Source: Frondihabitans sp.
GTDB taxonomy: Bacteria; Actinomycetota; Actinomycetes; Actinomycetales; Microbacteriaceae
NCBI GenBank assembly: GCA_025464735.1
Contig: JAODMX010000284.1
Location: 1-32,171 of the forward strand
Direction: 5' to 3'
DNA length: 32,171 bases
In this document: piece after piece, positions 1-8,071 of the stretch
How positions within the stretch are numbered: position 1 is the first letter of the stretch
How the letters are laid out: every line of letters starts with the position of its first letter
Notes under the pieces: model-generated
Told to the model about the DNA's origin: nothing
The model's input: the letters and a program-made list of their open reading frames with translations, nothing else
Database searches by the model: none
Translations under genes and position numbers: made by a program

Positions 1-90
1 GGTGACCTCGGTGTTGCGGTCGTGCGAGCGGGGGTGCGCGGTGCGACTCGTCGTGGGCGTCACGAAGCGGTCTTCGATTGTCACGGTCAT
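1..90 (-). CDS. Sugar ABC transporter permease, second subunit (5' end only)
   Basis: Only the first 30 codons lie in the window; the gene runs off the left edge. Its ATG (88-90, reverse strand) overlaps the TGA stop of the upstream permease in an ATGA arrangement, which is the usual translational coupling of MalF- and MalG-type permease genes. The visible residues (MTVTIEDRFVT...) are polar, as expected for a cytoplasmic N-terminus before the first membrane segment. The assignment as the MalG-type partner comes from gene order, not from a visible domain. Confidence 0.6.
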   Translation of the reverse strand, partial: MTVTIEDRFVTPTTSRTAHPRSHDRNTEVT

Positions 91-1079
91 GCCGTCGCCA
101 CCTTGTCGACGCGGACTCGTTCGTCACCCGAGTCGAGCCGTACGGCCCGCAGGTAGACGAACAGGGGGATGCAGACGATCACGAGCGACACGATCGCCAT
201 GGCCGCCGAAACGCCGAAGCGGAAGCTCTGGAAGCTCTCGATGTAGGTCAACACCGGCAGCACCTGGACGTTCGCCGGCGTCGGGACACCGAACATGACG
301 AACGGCAGAGTGAAGTCGTTGATGTTGTGCAGGATCGAGATGATGATCGCCAGTGAGATCGGCCCCCTGAGGTAGGGGAAGATCACGTAGCGCAGCTTTG
401 CCCACCAGAGTGCGCCGTCGATCGCCGCCGCTTCGTGCACTTCCGCATCGACTCCCTGGAGGCCGGCCAGCGCCAACAGGTAGATGAACGGCCACGACAT
501 CCAGATCGCAACGAAGACGAGGGCACCGAAACTGTTCGGCCCGTTGAGCCAGAGTCCGCCGTCGATGCCGAACGCGCTGAGGGCGTGATTCGCGATGCCC
601 GTCGGTTGAAGGATGGTGCGCCAGACGGTCGCAGTGACGAACACCGGGAGCACGTAGGGGATGAGAAAGACCGAGCGTACGACGGCGCGGCCGCGGAAGG
701 CGTTCTGTGTGGCGATGGCGGCGATGACCCCGATCGGAAGCGTGATCGCCGTCACGATGAGCGCGAACGCGACGCTGATCCCGATCGATGAGAGGAGCCC
801 GGACTGCGACAGGGCCTGCACGTAGTTCTGGACCCCGGTGAAGGGCGCGGTGTACCAGGAGCGCAGCGTGTAGGCAGTGAGGTTAAGGGTCGACAGCGCC
901 ACCCCGATGATCAGCGGGACGATGATCACGACGGCGATCAGGATCCCGGCGGGCAGCAGCATCCACAACGGTCGGTTGCGGGAGCTCAGTCGCTTTCGTC
1001 GCTCGCCGATGCCGGTGGGCGGGCGCTGCCGCCGATCGAGGTCGGTGCGCTGGCGCTGGGTCTGAAGGGAACTCGTCAT
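87..1079 (-). CDS. Carbohydrate ABC transporter permease, MalF type
   Basis: A 330-residue inner-membrane permease that would form the translocation channel of a sugar importer with the partner permease downstream. The first 35 residues or so are basic and cytoplasmic. Six hydrophobic segments follow, from about residue 37 to about 315. The cytoplasmic EAA loop, which docks the ATPase subunit, is visible as EAAAIDGA followed by WWAKLRYVIFP, matching the family pattern EAA-x3-G-x9-I-x-LP. A TAGGAGA ribosome site precedes the ATG. The binding-protein stop codon lies 8 bases upstream, so the genes form one operon. No ATPase gene is visible; such systems often share an MsiK-type ATPase encoded elsewhere, which is inference here. 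Confidence 0.93.
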   Translation of the reverse strand: MTSSLQTQRQRTDLDRRQRPPTGIGERRKRLSSRNRPLWMLLPAGILIAVVIIVPLIIGVALSTLNLTAYTLRSWYTAPFTGVQNYVQALSQSGLLSSIGISVAFALIVTAITLPIGVIAAIATQNAFRGRAVVRSVFLIPYVLPVFVTATVWRTILQPTGIANHALSAFGIDGGLWLNGPNSFGALVFVAIWMSWPFIYLLALAGLQGVDAEVHEAAAIDGALWWAKLRYVIFPYLRGPISLAIIISILHNINDFTLPFVMFGVPTPANVQVLPVLTYIESFQSFRFGVSAAMAIVSLVIVCIPLFVYLRAVRLDSGDERVRVDKVATA

Positions 1080-1087
1080 CGTGTCTC

Positions 1088-2443
1088 CTACTTCTGCTGC
1101 TGAGCGAGGGCTTGCTGCGCGGCCTGCTGGGCCGTCACGAGCTGCTTGCGGATCTCGGCCGTCGTGATCGATCCGTTCTTCAAGGCCGGGATGCTCTGGA
1201 CATTGATGTTCACCAGCGCGAGTTGGATGTCGCTCCAGGCCCCGGTGAAGGGGGTGGCCGCGGACTTTCCGGCGGCGGCCTCGATGGGCTTGAGGGTTGG
1301 GTCGGCACTTTCAAGAGCCGTCACGGCCGCCTTGTTGGTGGGGAGCTGCCCGAACGTCTTGTAGAAGTTCTCCTGCTGCTTTTGCGCCGTCGCCTGCTTG
1401 ATGTAGGCGAACGCGAGCGCTTGGTTCTTCGAGTAGTTGGCGACCACGAGGTTGTCACCCGAGAGGATGCTCGCAACGTCTTGCCCACCGGCCGGACGCT
1501 CGGTGTGACCGGGAGGCACGGTCGGCATCAGCGCATAGCCGTACTTGCCCGCGACGGGTGACTTGTCGAGGGTCGGCTTCGACGCCGCCGTCGTCATGAG
1601 CAGGTAGGCGGACTTGCCCGACGCGAAGTTGGCAAGCGCCTGGGCGCTGTTCCAGCCGACCGAGGCGGGATCGACGACCTTGTCTTTCGTCAGCCAGCCG
1701 AAGTAGGCCCGGTAGGCCGACACCATGCTTTCGGTGTCGAGGGTGGCCTTGTCGCCCGAGACCAGGGGATTGCCCGCCTGCGCGCCCATCGCCCAGGCGA
1801 ACTTCCAGGGATCGGCCGTGTCGGCGTAGTCGGTGGCGATGCCGTATGTACCGCCACCCGTCATCGTCTTGGCCTGCGCGGCGAGGTCGTCCCACGTCGT
1901 CGCGGGAGCGGAGATCCCTGCCTTCGCCAGGAGGTCCTTGTTGTAAGCAAGTACGAACGGGCGGCTCGCAGCCGGCACACCGATCTCGTTCTTCGTCGAC
2001 GGGCCGGAGATACCGAGGCTCGCCGGTTGGAACCTGTCGCGCCCGCCGACAGCCTTCCAGTCGGCGGCCGTGAGCTTGACGAAGGCGCCGAGGGAGTACG
2101 CGGTCGGGGTGAAGGTCGTGCCGATGCTGTATACGTCGGGGCCCTGCCCGGAGATGACGGACGTCTGGATCCGGGTCAATTCGTCGGCCGGTGAGGCGTA
2201 CGTGTCGTATTTCAGCGTCGCGCCGGTCGTCTTCGCGAACTGGGCTGCCATCTGTGCCTGCCACTCCTTCTGCTGCTGCGGGTAGACGGTGTCGACACCG
2301 ACGAGGACATTGAGGGTCTGACCGGCTCCGTCGATCTTTCCGTCGGCGCCGACCAGCGCCCCCTTGCCGGCTGCGCAGCCTTGAACTGCGATGGTGATCA
2401 CGGCAAGCCCGGCGAGGGCGCCCACGACTGTGCGAGCTCTCAT
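1088..2443 (-). CDS. Sugar ABC transporter substrate-binding lipoprotein
   Basis: A 451-residue extracellular solute-binding protein, family 1 (MalE-like). The N-terminus is a lipoprotein signal: MRAR, a hydrophobic stretch, then a lipobox ending AVQGC, so Cys23 would be lipidated and anchor the protein outside the membrane. The body has the family features: an early LNVLVGVDT strand, FVLAYNKDLLAKAGI around residues 163-177, and a glycine- and tryptophan-rich middle. It is the first gene of the importer operon, with a strong AAGGAGG ribosome site 6 bases before ATG. Divergence from a LacI regulator coupled to uxaC suggests a hexuronate or uronate-containing oligosaccharide as ligand. That is inferred from context, not seen in the protein. 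Confidence 0.92.
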   Translation of the reverse strand: MRARTVVGALAGLAVITIAVQGCAAGKGALVGADGKIDGAGQTLNVLVGVDTVYPQQQKEWQAQMAAQFAKTTGATLKYDTYASPADELTRIQTSVISGQGPDVYSIGTTFTPTAYSLGAFVKLTAADWKAVGGRDRFQPASLGISGPSTKNEIGVPAASRPFVLAYNKDLLAKAGISAPATTWDDLAAQAKTMTGGGTYGIATDYADTADPWKFAWAMGAQAGNPLVSGDKATLDTESMVSAYRAYFGWLTKDKVVDPASVGWNSAQALANFASGKSAYLLMTTAASKPTLDKSPVAGKYGYALMPTVPPGHTERPAGGQDVASILSGDNLVVANYSKNQALAFAYIKQATAQKQQENFYKTFGQLPTNKAAVTALESADPTLKPIEAAAGKSAATPFTGAWSDIQLALVNINVQSIPALKNGSITTAEIRKQLVTAQQAAQQALAQQQK

Positions 2444-2482
2444 CTGTTTCCTCCTTGAAACGGTTCCTCGACCCTAGAAGAG

Positions 2483-2520
2483 TGGCAAATTAGCGGCAAT
2501 TATTTGCCACTAATTTGCCA
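2483..2520. promoter_or_regulatory. Probable LacI-family operator cluster
   Basis: The 97-bp gap between the divergent importer and lacI genes holds four TTGCCA/TGGCAA-like half-sites within 38 bp. The 11-base arm TGGCAAATTAG (2483-2493) is inverted exactly as CTAATTTGCCA (2510-2520). A second inverted pair is TGGCAAAT (2483-2490) with ATTTGCCA (2502-2509), and a third is GGCAA/TTGCC at 2495-2508. The AT-rich tract is out of character with its surroundings. It most likely binds the LacI-family protein encoded at 2541 and represses both directions. Binding is inferred. Confidence 0.7.
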
Positions 2521-2533
2521 ACATTGCTAGGTT
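2504..2533 (+). promoter_or_regulatory. Candidate promoter of the lacI-uxaC operon (leaderless)
   Basis: A TTGCCA box (2504-2509) and a TAGGTT box (2528-2533) are 18 bases apart, and the ATG of the lacI gene begins 7 bases after the second box. No ribosome-binding site is visible before that ATG, so the mRNA would be leaderless. The -35-like box lies inside the operator cluster, which would let the repressor block its own transcription. Confidence 0.45.
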
Positions 2534-2540
2534 TTGCCCC

Positions 2541-3575
2541 ATGACGGATCCCGTACGGCGCAAGGCAGCGACGATTACCGACGTCGCCGAACGCGCCGGC
2601 GTCGCACCGTCCACGGTGTCGCGGGCGCTGACAACACCGGACCGGGTCAACGCCCTCACGCGACGCCGGATCGAGCAGGCGGCCGACGAGATCGGCTACG
2701 TTCCGGCCAGGCCGAAGACGGGCGGAGGGCCCGTTCTCACGCGGGCCATCGCGGTGCTTGTCTCGGACATCACCAACCCCTTCTTCTTCGACATCATCCG
2801 CGGCACGCAGCAGCAGCTGAAAGCTGCGGGCTACACCCAGCTGCTCGTCGACACGGAAGAGTCGGGCGAACTCGAGGCTGCGACGCTCGCCTCCCTTCGG
2901 CACAGTGCCGACGGGGCTGTCGTCACGGCCTCGCGCCTCCCCGACGCCCAGCTCGCGGAAATCGCCAGGCATATGCCGCTCGTCGCGATCAACCGCCGAC
3001 CCGAGGGTGTGCCCAACGTGCTGATCGACACGCCCGGCGGCGTCGAGCAAGCGCTCGAACACCTCTACTCGCTGGGCCACCGCGACATCGTCTACGTCTC
3101 CGGGCCGGTCTCGAGCTGGTCGAACGAACGGCGCTGGAAGGCCCTCGAACGATCCTCCGAACGCCTCGGTGTCACGCCGCATCGCGTCGGTCCGTTCTCG
3201 CCGACCACGGCCGCCGGAGTCGTCGCCGACGTCGTCCTCAACTCGGGCGCGACGGCGTGCATCGTCTTCAACGACCTCATCGCCATCGGCATGCTCACTC
3301 GGCTGCGCGAACGGGGCGTCTCGGTTCCCGGCGACATCAGCGTGGTCGGCTGCGACGACATCTTCGGCGCCGACTTCTGCAACCCCCCGCTCACGACGCT
3401 GCACGCGCCGATCGAGAGGGCCGGCCGCGTAGCCGTCTCCATGCTCCTCACCCGACTCGACCGCGGGCCCGACGCAGCCGCGCAACGCCAGTCGGTCGTC
3501 CTGCCGACGACACTCACGATCCGGTCGACGACCGGACCCCTCCCCGCCCGCCCGACCAGAAAGGGAGGACGATGA
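2541..3575 (+). CDS. LacI-family transcriptional regulator
   Basis: A 344-residue LacI/GalR repressor. The N-terminal helix-turn-helix and hinge are clear at about residues 10-57 (ITDVAERAGVAPSTVSRAL, then a region ending IGYVPAR). A periplasmic-binding-protein-like effector domain follows, with the family phrases VLVSDITNPFF, GAVVTASR, VFNDLIAIGML and SVVGCDD. It diverges from the sugar importer and its stop overlaps the uxaC start (ATGA), so it is probably the local regulator of uptake and isomerisation. The effector is likely a hexuronate or a pathway intermediate, inferred from uxaC. The start was chosen because it precedes the HTH by a normal distance and matches a leaderless promoter. 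Confidence 0.93.
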   Translation: MTDPVRRKAATITDVAERAGVAPSTVSRALTTPDRVNALTRRRIEQAADEIGYVPARPKTGGGPVLTRAIAVLVSDITNPFFFDIIRGTQQQLKAAGYTQLLVDTEESGELEAATLASLRHSADGAVVTASRLPDAQLAEIARHMPLVAINRRPEGVPNVLIDTPGGVEQALEHLYSLGHRDIVYVSGPVSSWSNERRWKALERSSERLGVTPHRVGPFSPTTAAGVVADVVLNSGATACIVFNDLIAIGMLTRLRERGVSVPGDISVVGCDDIFGADFCNPPLTTLHAPIERAGRVAVSMLLTRLDRGPDAAAQRQSVVLPTTLTIRSTTGPLPARPTRKGGR

Positions 3576-4993
3576 CGTCCCTCGCCCCGCACCCCGACCG
3601 TCTCCTGCCCACCGAGCCCGCGACTCTCGCGATCGCCCGCGACCTCTACACGGCGGTCAGCGACGCGCCGATCCTTTCGCCGCACGGGCACGTCGATCCG
3701 CGCGTCCTCCTCGACGATGAGGCCTTCCCGGATCCTGCGGCACTGCTCATCACGCCCGACCACTACGTGCTGCGCCTACTTCATGCCTCGGGCGTGCCGC
3801 TCGAGAACCTCGGCGTCGCTCCCCGCGACGACCCGGGCGCGGTCGCCCCCGGGCGGGAGATCTGGCGGGCCCTGGCCACCCACTGGGACGTCTTCCTGGG
3901 CACCCCGGTCCGCTACTGGTTCGAGACCGAACTCCACGACGTGTTCGGATTGACCGAGCAGCCTTCAGCGGAGAACGCCGACGAGCAGTACGACCAACTC
4001 GCCCAGGCCATCGACGAGCCCCGGATGCGGCCCCGGGCCCTCTTCGACCGGTTCCGTATCGACGTGCTTGCCACTACCGACGACCCCGCCTCCGACCTCG
4101 GGGTGCACGCCGCCCTCCGTGACGATCCTTCGTTCACCGGCCGCGTGCTGCCGACGTTCCGTGCCGACGCCTACTACGACCCGGTACGGCCGGACTGGCG
4201 CTCGTCAGTCGAGCGACTCGCCGAGGTGAGCGGCATCAGCACCACAACGCACGCGGGGCTCCTCGAAGCGCTGCGCTCTCGGCGCGAACACTTCGTGCGC
4301 CACGGCGCCACCGCGTCCGACACGGGAGTGCCGGACGCCTCCTCCGAACCTGTCGACGCGGTCGACGCGGAACGCCTGCACGCAGCCGCGCTCCGAGGCC
4401 CGCTGTCGGCCACGGACGCAGCCGCGTACCGGCACACCATGCTCTTCGAGAGCGCGCGCATGGCGGCGGATGACGGCCTGGTGATGCAACTGCACCCTGG
4501 GATCCTGCGCAACCACCACCGCCCGACTCTCGAGCGCTTCGGGCCGGACGTGGGGGCCGACCTCCCCGACGTGAGCGCGTCGTACACGCGAGAGCTCAGG
4601 CCCATCCTCGAGGCGTTCGGCACGCAGCCCCGGTTCCGCCTCGTGCTCTTCACCGTGGACGAGACTGCATTCACCCGCGAGATCGCGCCGCTCGCAGGTT
4701 TCTACCCGTCCGTCTACGCCGGGGCACCCTGGTGGTTCATCGACACGCCCGCGGCGATCAGGCGGTACCGCGAGGCCGTCACCGACAGCGTCGGCTTCAC
4801 TAAGACGTCCGGTTTCATTGACGACACGCGAGCGTTCTGCTCGATTCCGGCACGGCACGACATGTCGCGGCGGGTCGATGCCGGCTACCTCGCATCACTC
4901 GTCGTCACGCATCAAATCACCGAGGATGACGCCCACCGGGTCGCACGCGACCTCGTCGACACGATCCCGCGCACCACCTTCCGCCTCGGCTGA
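3572..4993 (+). CDS. uxaC: Glucuronate (uronate) isomerase
   Basis: A 473-residue cytoplasmic enzyme of the amidohydrolase superfamily. The family interconverts D-glucuronate/D-fructuronate and D-galacturonate/D-tagaturonate, the first step of hexuronate breakdown. UxaC features are visible: the metal-site motif SPHGHVDP near residues 34-41, VLATTDDPASDL, FRADAYYDP, and the C-terminal block YPSVYAGAPWWFIDTP with GFIDDTRAF. The length is normal for the family (about 470). The start is the ATG at 3572, which overlaps the lacI stop and follows AAGGGAGGA; the open frame extends upstream only as a shadow of lacI. The later pathway genes (uxaB/uxuB, uxuA, kdgK) are not in the window and may lie beyond the left edge. 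Confidence 0.95.
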   Translation: MTSLAPHPDRLLPTEPATLAIARDLYTAVSDAPILSPHGHVDPRVLLDDEAFPDPAALLITPDHYVLRLLHASGVPLENLGVAPRDDPGAVAPGREIWRALATHWDVFLGTPVRYWFETELHDVFGLTEQPSAENADEQYDQLAQAIDEPRMRPRALFDRFRIDVLATTDDPASDLGVHAALRDDPSFTGRVLPTFRADAYYDPVRPDWRSSVERLAEVSGISTTTHAGLLEALRSRREHFVRHGATASDTGVPDASSEPVDAVDAERLHAAALRGPLSATDAAAYRHTMLFESARMAADDGLVMQLHPGILRNHHRPTLERFGPDVGADLPDVSASYTRELRPILEAFGTQPRFRLVLFTVDETAFTREIAPLAGFYPSVYAGAPWWFIDTPAAIRRYREAVTDSVGFTKTSGFIDDTRAFCSIPARHDMSRRVDAGYLASLVVTHQITEDDAHRVARDLVDTIPRTTFRLG

Positions 4994-5050
4994 GGCACCG
5001 GTCGGCGTGTCGCCACGGCCACGGCGCGCGCCACACGCGACGATCAGGGC

Positions 5051-5707
5051 ATGACCACGCTGATGACCGACGCGCGCAAGGGGCGATCGAAGCTCCGCAT
5101 CCTCGCGATGGTCGTCGTTGGTCTCATTGCCGGCATCGTGTCCGGGTTGCTCGGGGCCGGCATCAGCGCCGCCGTCATCGCGTGGGCCGCCGCCTGCCTG
5201 ACCTACCTCGTCTGGGTCTGGGCCGTGGTCGTGCCCTACGACGGTGAGAGCACGCGCACCCATGCCCAAGCGGAGGATCCCTCACGCAGCACGAGCCAGT
5301 TCCTCCTCCTCCTGGCATCGCTCGCAAGCCTCTTCATCGTCGGGCTGACCATCGCGGAGTCCAACCAGGCCAAAGGAATCCTCGCTGACGTCCTCGCCGG
5401 TCTCGCTGTCTTCAGCGTCGCGCTGTCCTGGTTCTTCATCCACACGTTGTTCATGCTGCGATACGCCGTGCTCTATTACAACGGCGACGAGGAAGGCGGC
5501 ATCGACTTCAACCAGGCAGAGCCGCCCGACTACCTCGATTTCGCCTACCTCTCGTTCGACCTCGGAATGACCTTCCAGGTGAGCGACACCACGGTGACAT
5601 CGAGCCCGATCCGCCACATGGTGCTGCGGCACAGCCTGCTGTCGTACCTCTTCGGATCCGTGATCCTCGCGACCCTGATCAACCTCGTCGCCGGTCTGGC
5701 CAGCTGA
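5051..5707 (+). CDS. DUF1345 family membrane protein
   Basis: A 218-residue multi-pass membrane protein matching DUF1345. Hydrophobic segments lie at roughly residues 17-60 (one or two spans), 80-100, 108-135 and 190-214. The family signature is clear: PPDYLDFAYLSFDLGMTFQV followed by SDTTVTSSPIRHMVLRHSLLSYLFG, and earlier WFFIHTLFMLRYA. The molecular function of this family is not known. The gene stands alone 57 bases after uxaC with no clear ribosome site. Its stop is followed by about 90 bases without a recognisable feature. Confidence 0.88.
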   Translation: MTTLMTDARKGRSKLRILAMVVVGLIAGIVSGLLGAGISAAVIAWAAACLTYLVWVWAVVVPYDGESTRTHAQAEDPSRSTSQFLLLLASLASLFIVGLTIAESNQAKGILADVLAGLAVFSVALSWFFIHTLFMLRYAVLYYNGDEEGGIDFNQAEPPDYLDFAYLSFDLGMTFQVSDTTVTSSPIRHMVLRHSLLSYLFGSVILATLINLVAGLAS

Positions 5708-5797
5708 GCGCCCACACGTCTCGTCGTCGTTTCCGAGAGGCGATCTTGGGCGACACGTGCGGATCTGCCGCGTCTCGAGTCACCCGGGGAGAATGAT

Positions 5798-6154
5798 GTG
5801 AAGGTGACTCACGACCTCATGACCCCCGAGAACAACGTCCAACGCATCATGTGGACCGGCACCGCCTGGTTCGTCGGAGCCACCGGCACCGTGGCCATCG
5901 TGCTCGGACTGCTCCTGGCCTCCGGGTGGCGACCCGCAGTGCTGTCGACCGGCCTCGCCGTGATCTGGTGGATCGGTGCCGGCCTGACCGGCCTCAGCAT
6001 CGGCCTTATCGGCTGGTCCGGTTGCCCGATTCTCGAGGTGTCCGTCCCGATCGCCGACCGCAACAAGACCCGCACGATGCAGGTGGGCACGCTCCTCTAC
6101 ATCGTCGGCGGCGTCCTCTCGCTGTTCGCGGTCCTGGTCGGCCCCGCGCACTGA
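5798..6154 (+). CDS. Small membrane protein of unknown function
   Basis: A 118-residue protein that I do not recognise. Three hydrophobic segments are visible: about residues 18-38 (TAWFVGATGTVAIVLGLLLA), 48-75 and 96-116. A short loop after the second carries GCPILEVSVPIADRNKTR. The GTG at 5798 follows GGGGAG with 6 bases of spacing and is the best start; an ATG 8 codons downstream is an alternative. The next gene, a GNAT acetyltransferase, begins 19 bases after its stop, so the two are probably cotranscribed. Confidence 0.7.
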   Translation: MKVTHDLMTPENNVQRIMWTGTAWFVGATGTVAIVLGLLLASGWRPAVLSTGLAVIWWIGAGLTGLSIGLIGWSGCPILEVSVPIADRNKTRTMQVGTLLYIVGGVLSLFAVLVGPAH

Positions 6155-6173
6155 CTCCGCTCGGAGGCACCCG

Positions 6174-6599
6174 ATGAACACTGACGCAGGCGTCGTCTTC
6201 GCGTGGCGCGGCCCCTTCACGAACGACGAGGTCAACGCGCTGCACGCCGAGGCCTTCGAGCACCGGCTCTTCGACGACGACTGGTTGAGGCAGCTCGATC
6301 GTCACAGCGTGGGTTGGGTCACGGCACGCGATGCCGAGGGCCTGGTCGGCTTCGTGAATGTCGTGTGGGACGGCCTGGTCCACGCCTTCCTAGAAGACAC
6401 GATCGTGGCTCGCCGCGCCCGGCACCGCGGCGTCGGGGCTCGCCTCGTGATGTCCGCTCGTGACGGTTCGCGCGTGGCCGGTTGCGAGTGGCTCCATGTG
6501 GATTTCGAGGACGACCTCGGGGCGTTCTACTTCGACGCCTGCGGCTTCACCCCGACGAGTGCCGGACTGATGCGGCTGATGCCGGAGACCTCGGCGTAA
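6174..6599 (+). CDS. GNAT-family N-acetyltransferase
   Basis: A 141-residue single-domain acetyltransferase. The acetyl-CoA-binding motif A is recognisable as VARRARHRGVGARLV (pattern R/Q-x-x-G-x-G/A) around residues 78-92. It is followed by a strand (CEWLHVDFE) and the typical terminal FYFDACGFTPTSAGLM. Such enzymes transfer acetyl from acetyl-CoA to an amine; the substrate cannot be read from the sequence. It lies 19 bases after the small membrane protein and converges with the esterase, whose stop is only 9 bases away. Confidence 0.85.
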   Translation: MNTDAGVVFAWRGPFTNDEVNALHAEAFEHRLFDDDWLRQLDRHSVGWVTARDAEGLVGFVNVVWDGLVHAFLEDTIVARRARHRGVGARLVMSARDGSRVAGCEWLHVDFEDDLGAFYFDACGFTPTSAGLMRLMPETSA

Positions 6600-6607
6600 C
6601 CGGCGCT

Positions 6608-7516
6608 TCAGCGCCCGCGCGCTCGGAGATGCTGGGTGAGAAAGAGGGCGGCCCGGTCCAGGGCTTCGTCCGCTTCGTCGAGTGTGTCCGCCCACGATTG
6701 GAACACGTGGGGGACTCCGGCCGTGATGTCGAGGATCACGTCGACGTCGGCCTCCCGTGCGCGCTCGGCCAACCGAACCGAATCGTCGAGGAGCAACTCG
6801 TTCGTGCCGACCTGCAGCAGGATCGGCGGGAGGCCGGCCAGGTCGGCCAGGACGGGAACGGCGAGGAGTGGCTGATTCGGATCCTGCCCGCCCAGATACA
6901 TCTCGCCGGTGCGGCCGAGAGCCTCCCTGGTGAGCAGCGGGTCGATGCCCTCTTTCGTGGACATTGAGGCGCCCGATCGAGTGTGGTCGAGGCCCGGCGA
7001 GAATGCCGCGATCGCACCCGGCATGGGAAGCCCTTGATCTCGCGCGGCCAGGCAGGTCGTCACGGTGAGACCTCCGCCGGCCGAATCGCCGGCGAAGACG
7101 ATCGACTCGGGGTCGATGCCGCTCTCGAGCAGGCTGCGGTACGCGGCGACGCAGTCGTCGATCCCCGCGGGGAAGGGGTGCTCGGGGGCGAGTCGGTAGT
7201 CGAGCGAGATCGCTCGGACGGTGGTCCGGGTGACGAGATTCGCCGTGAGGACCATGGCGGTCGCGGGCGACCCGAGCGAGAACGAGCCGCCATGGAAGTA
7301 CAGGATCGTTCCGGGAGCGGTATCGCCCTCAGGCTCGACAAGGATCGCCGAACGGCCGGCGAGTTCGATCGGCGTCTGTGTCACGCCGGTCGGAATGGGG
7401 AAGGTCCCCATCAGGGTCGCGAAGGACTCCCGCATCTGCTCGACGGGCACTTGCGCGATTGGCTCCGGCGCCCCGCGCAGCAGGGTGTCCAGTGCAATTC
7501 GTTGTTCGTGGCTCAT
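6608..7516 (-). CDS. Alpha/beta hydrolase, hormone-sensitive-lipase (HSL) family esterase
   Basis: A 302-residue cytoplasmic esterase/lipase. The oxyanion-hole motif HGGS is at residues 75-78 and the nucleophile elbow GDSAGG has its serine at about residue 145. The acid residue is probably in GTNELLLDDS (238-246) and the catalytic histidine in GVPHVF (270). The DYRLAPEHPFPAGIDD block (106-121) is a strong HSL-family signature. These enzymes hydrolyse short- to medium-chain esters. The ATG follows GAGGAGA. The gene diverges from a broken MarR regulator gene, with two palindromic operators between them, so it was probably the regulator's target. Confidence 0.93.
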   Translation of the reverse strand: MSHEQRIALDTLLRGAPEPIAQVPVEQMRESFATLMGTFPIPTGVTQTPIELAGRSAILVEPEGDTAPGTILYFHGGSFSLGSPATAMVLTANLVTRTTVRAISLDYRLAPEHPFPAGIDDCVAAYRSLLESGIDPESIVFAGDSAGGGLTVTTCLAARDQGLPMPGAIAAFSPGLDHTRSGASMSTKEGIDPLLTREALGRTGEMYLGGQDPNQPLLAVPVLADLAGLPPILLQVGTNELLLDDSVRLAERAREADVDVILDITAGVPHVFQSWADTLDEADEALDRAALFLTQHLRARGR

Positions 7517-7544
7517 GGGCTCTCCTCGATTGCGACGGGCTAAC

Positions 7545-7562
7545 TACATGCCACGGCATGTA
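7545..7562. promoter_or_regulatory. MarR-type palindromic operator 1
   Basis: TACATGCCACGGCATGTA is an 18-bp palindrome with perfect 8-base arms around a central AC. It lies in the gap between the esterase (minus) and the marR gene (plus), about 28 bases upstream of the esterase start. MarR dimers bind palindromes of about this size. It shares the core ATGCC-N2-GGCAT with the second site. Confidence 0.7.
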
Positions 7563-7574
7563 TTGCTAGACTGT

Positions 7575-7586
7575 ATGCCATGGCAT
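7575..7586. promoter_or_regulatory. MarR-type palindromic operator 2, overlapping the marR start codon
   Basis: ATGCCATGGCAT is a perfect 12-bp palindrome with the same ATGCC-N2-GGCAT core as operator 1, centred about 27 bp from it. The start ATG of the regulator (7580-7582) is inside it. A TAGACT -10 box (7567-7572) lies between the two sites, 7 bases before the ATG, implying a leaderless transcript directly repressible by its own product. Confidence 0.65.
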
Positions 7587-8050
7587 CCACTTCCGCAACC
7601 GACAGCCTCGATGGGCTCTTCGACGACCTCGTTCGAACCGAGACCCGCCTCTAGAACGCCATCGGCGAGAAGCTGCGCGCCGAGCATGGGATCGTCACCT
7701 CCCAGTTCGAGTTTCTTCGCTACCTCCGCGACAACCCGCAATCACGGGTTGCCGACGTGGCCACGAGATTCGTCGTCGGGGTCGGCGCCATCAGCAAGGT
7801 GGTCGATCGCCTCGAATCGCGCGGCTGGGCCAAGCGAACCCCGAATCCAGCCGACGGGCGGTCGTCGCTCATCAGTCTCAACGCCCGCGGACTAGCGCTG
7901 GTTACTGAAGCCGAACGAACCTTTCACGACCAGCTCGAGGAGCTGATCGCGTCTGCCATCGGCGTCGACCAGGTCGAGACCACCGCTGTGGCATTGGCGG
8001 CGCTTCGTCGCTCACTTGAGCGCGCGGGAGCCGGGACCCCGATCGGGTAG
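7580..8050 (+). pseudogene. MarR-family regulator interrupted by an in-frame TAG
   Basis: From the ATG at 7580 the frame encodes ASTSATDSLDGLFDDLVRTE, then TRL and a TAG stop at codon 25 (7652-7654). It then continues open to 8050 with a full MarR domain: VTSQFEFLRYLRDN, a recognition region VGVGAISKVVDRLESRGW, and the wing KRTPNPADGRSS. Ignoring the stop, the protein would be 156 residues, normal for MarR. The stop sits where MarR proteins often have tryptophan (RLWNAI), so one TGG-to-TAG change would explain it. The first plausible in-frame restart (GTG at 7757) would lack part of the DNA-binding domain. It could be a real loss of function, a sequencing error or suppression; I treat it as a pseudogene. 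Confidence 0.75.
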
Positions 8051-8071
8051 ATCGGTACGAAAGCGAGCGCG

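Noticed and set aside
2534..3571. Upstream extension of the uxaC frame
   Set aside because: That part overlaps the LacI coding region and reads as arginine-rich shadow; the coupled ATG at 3572 has a ribosome site and matches the UxaC N-terminus.
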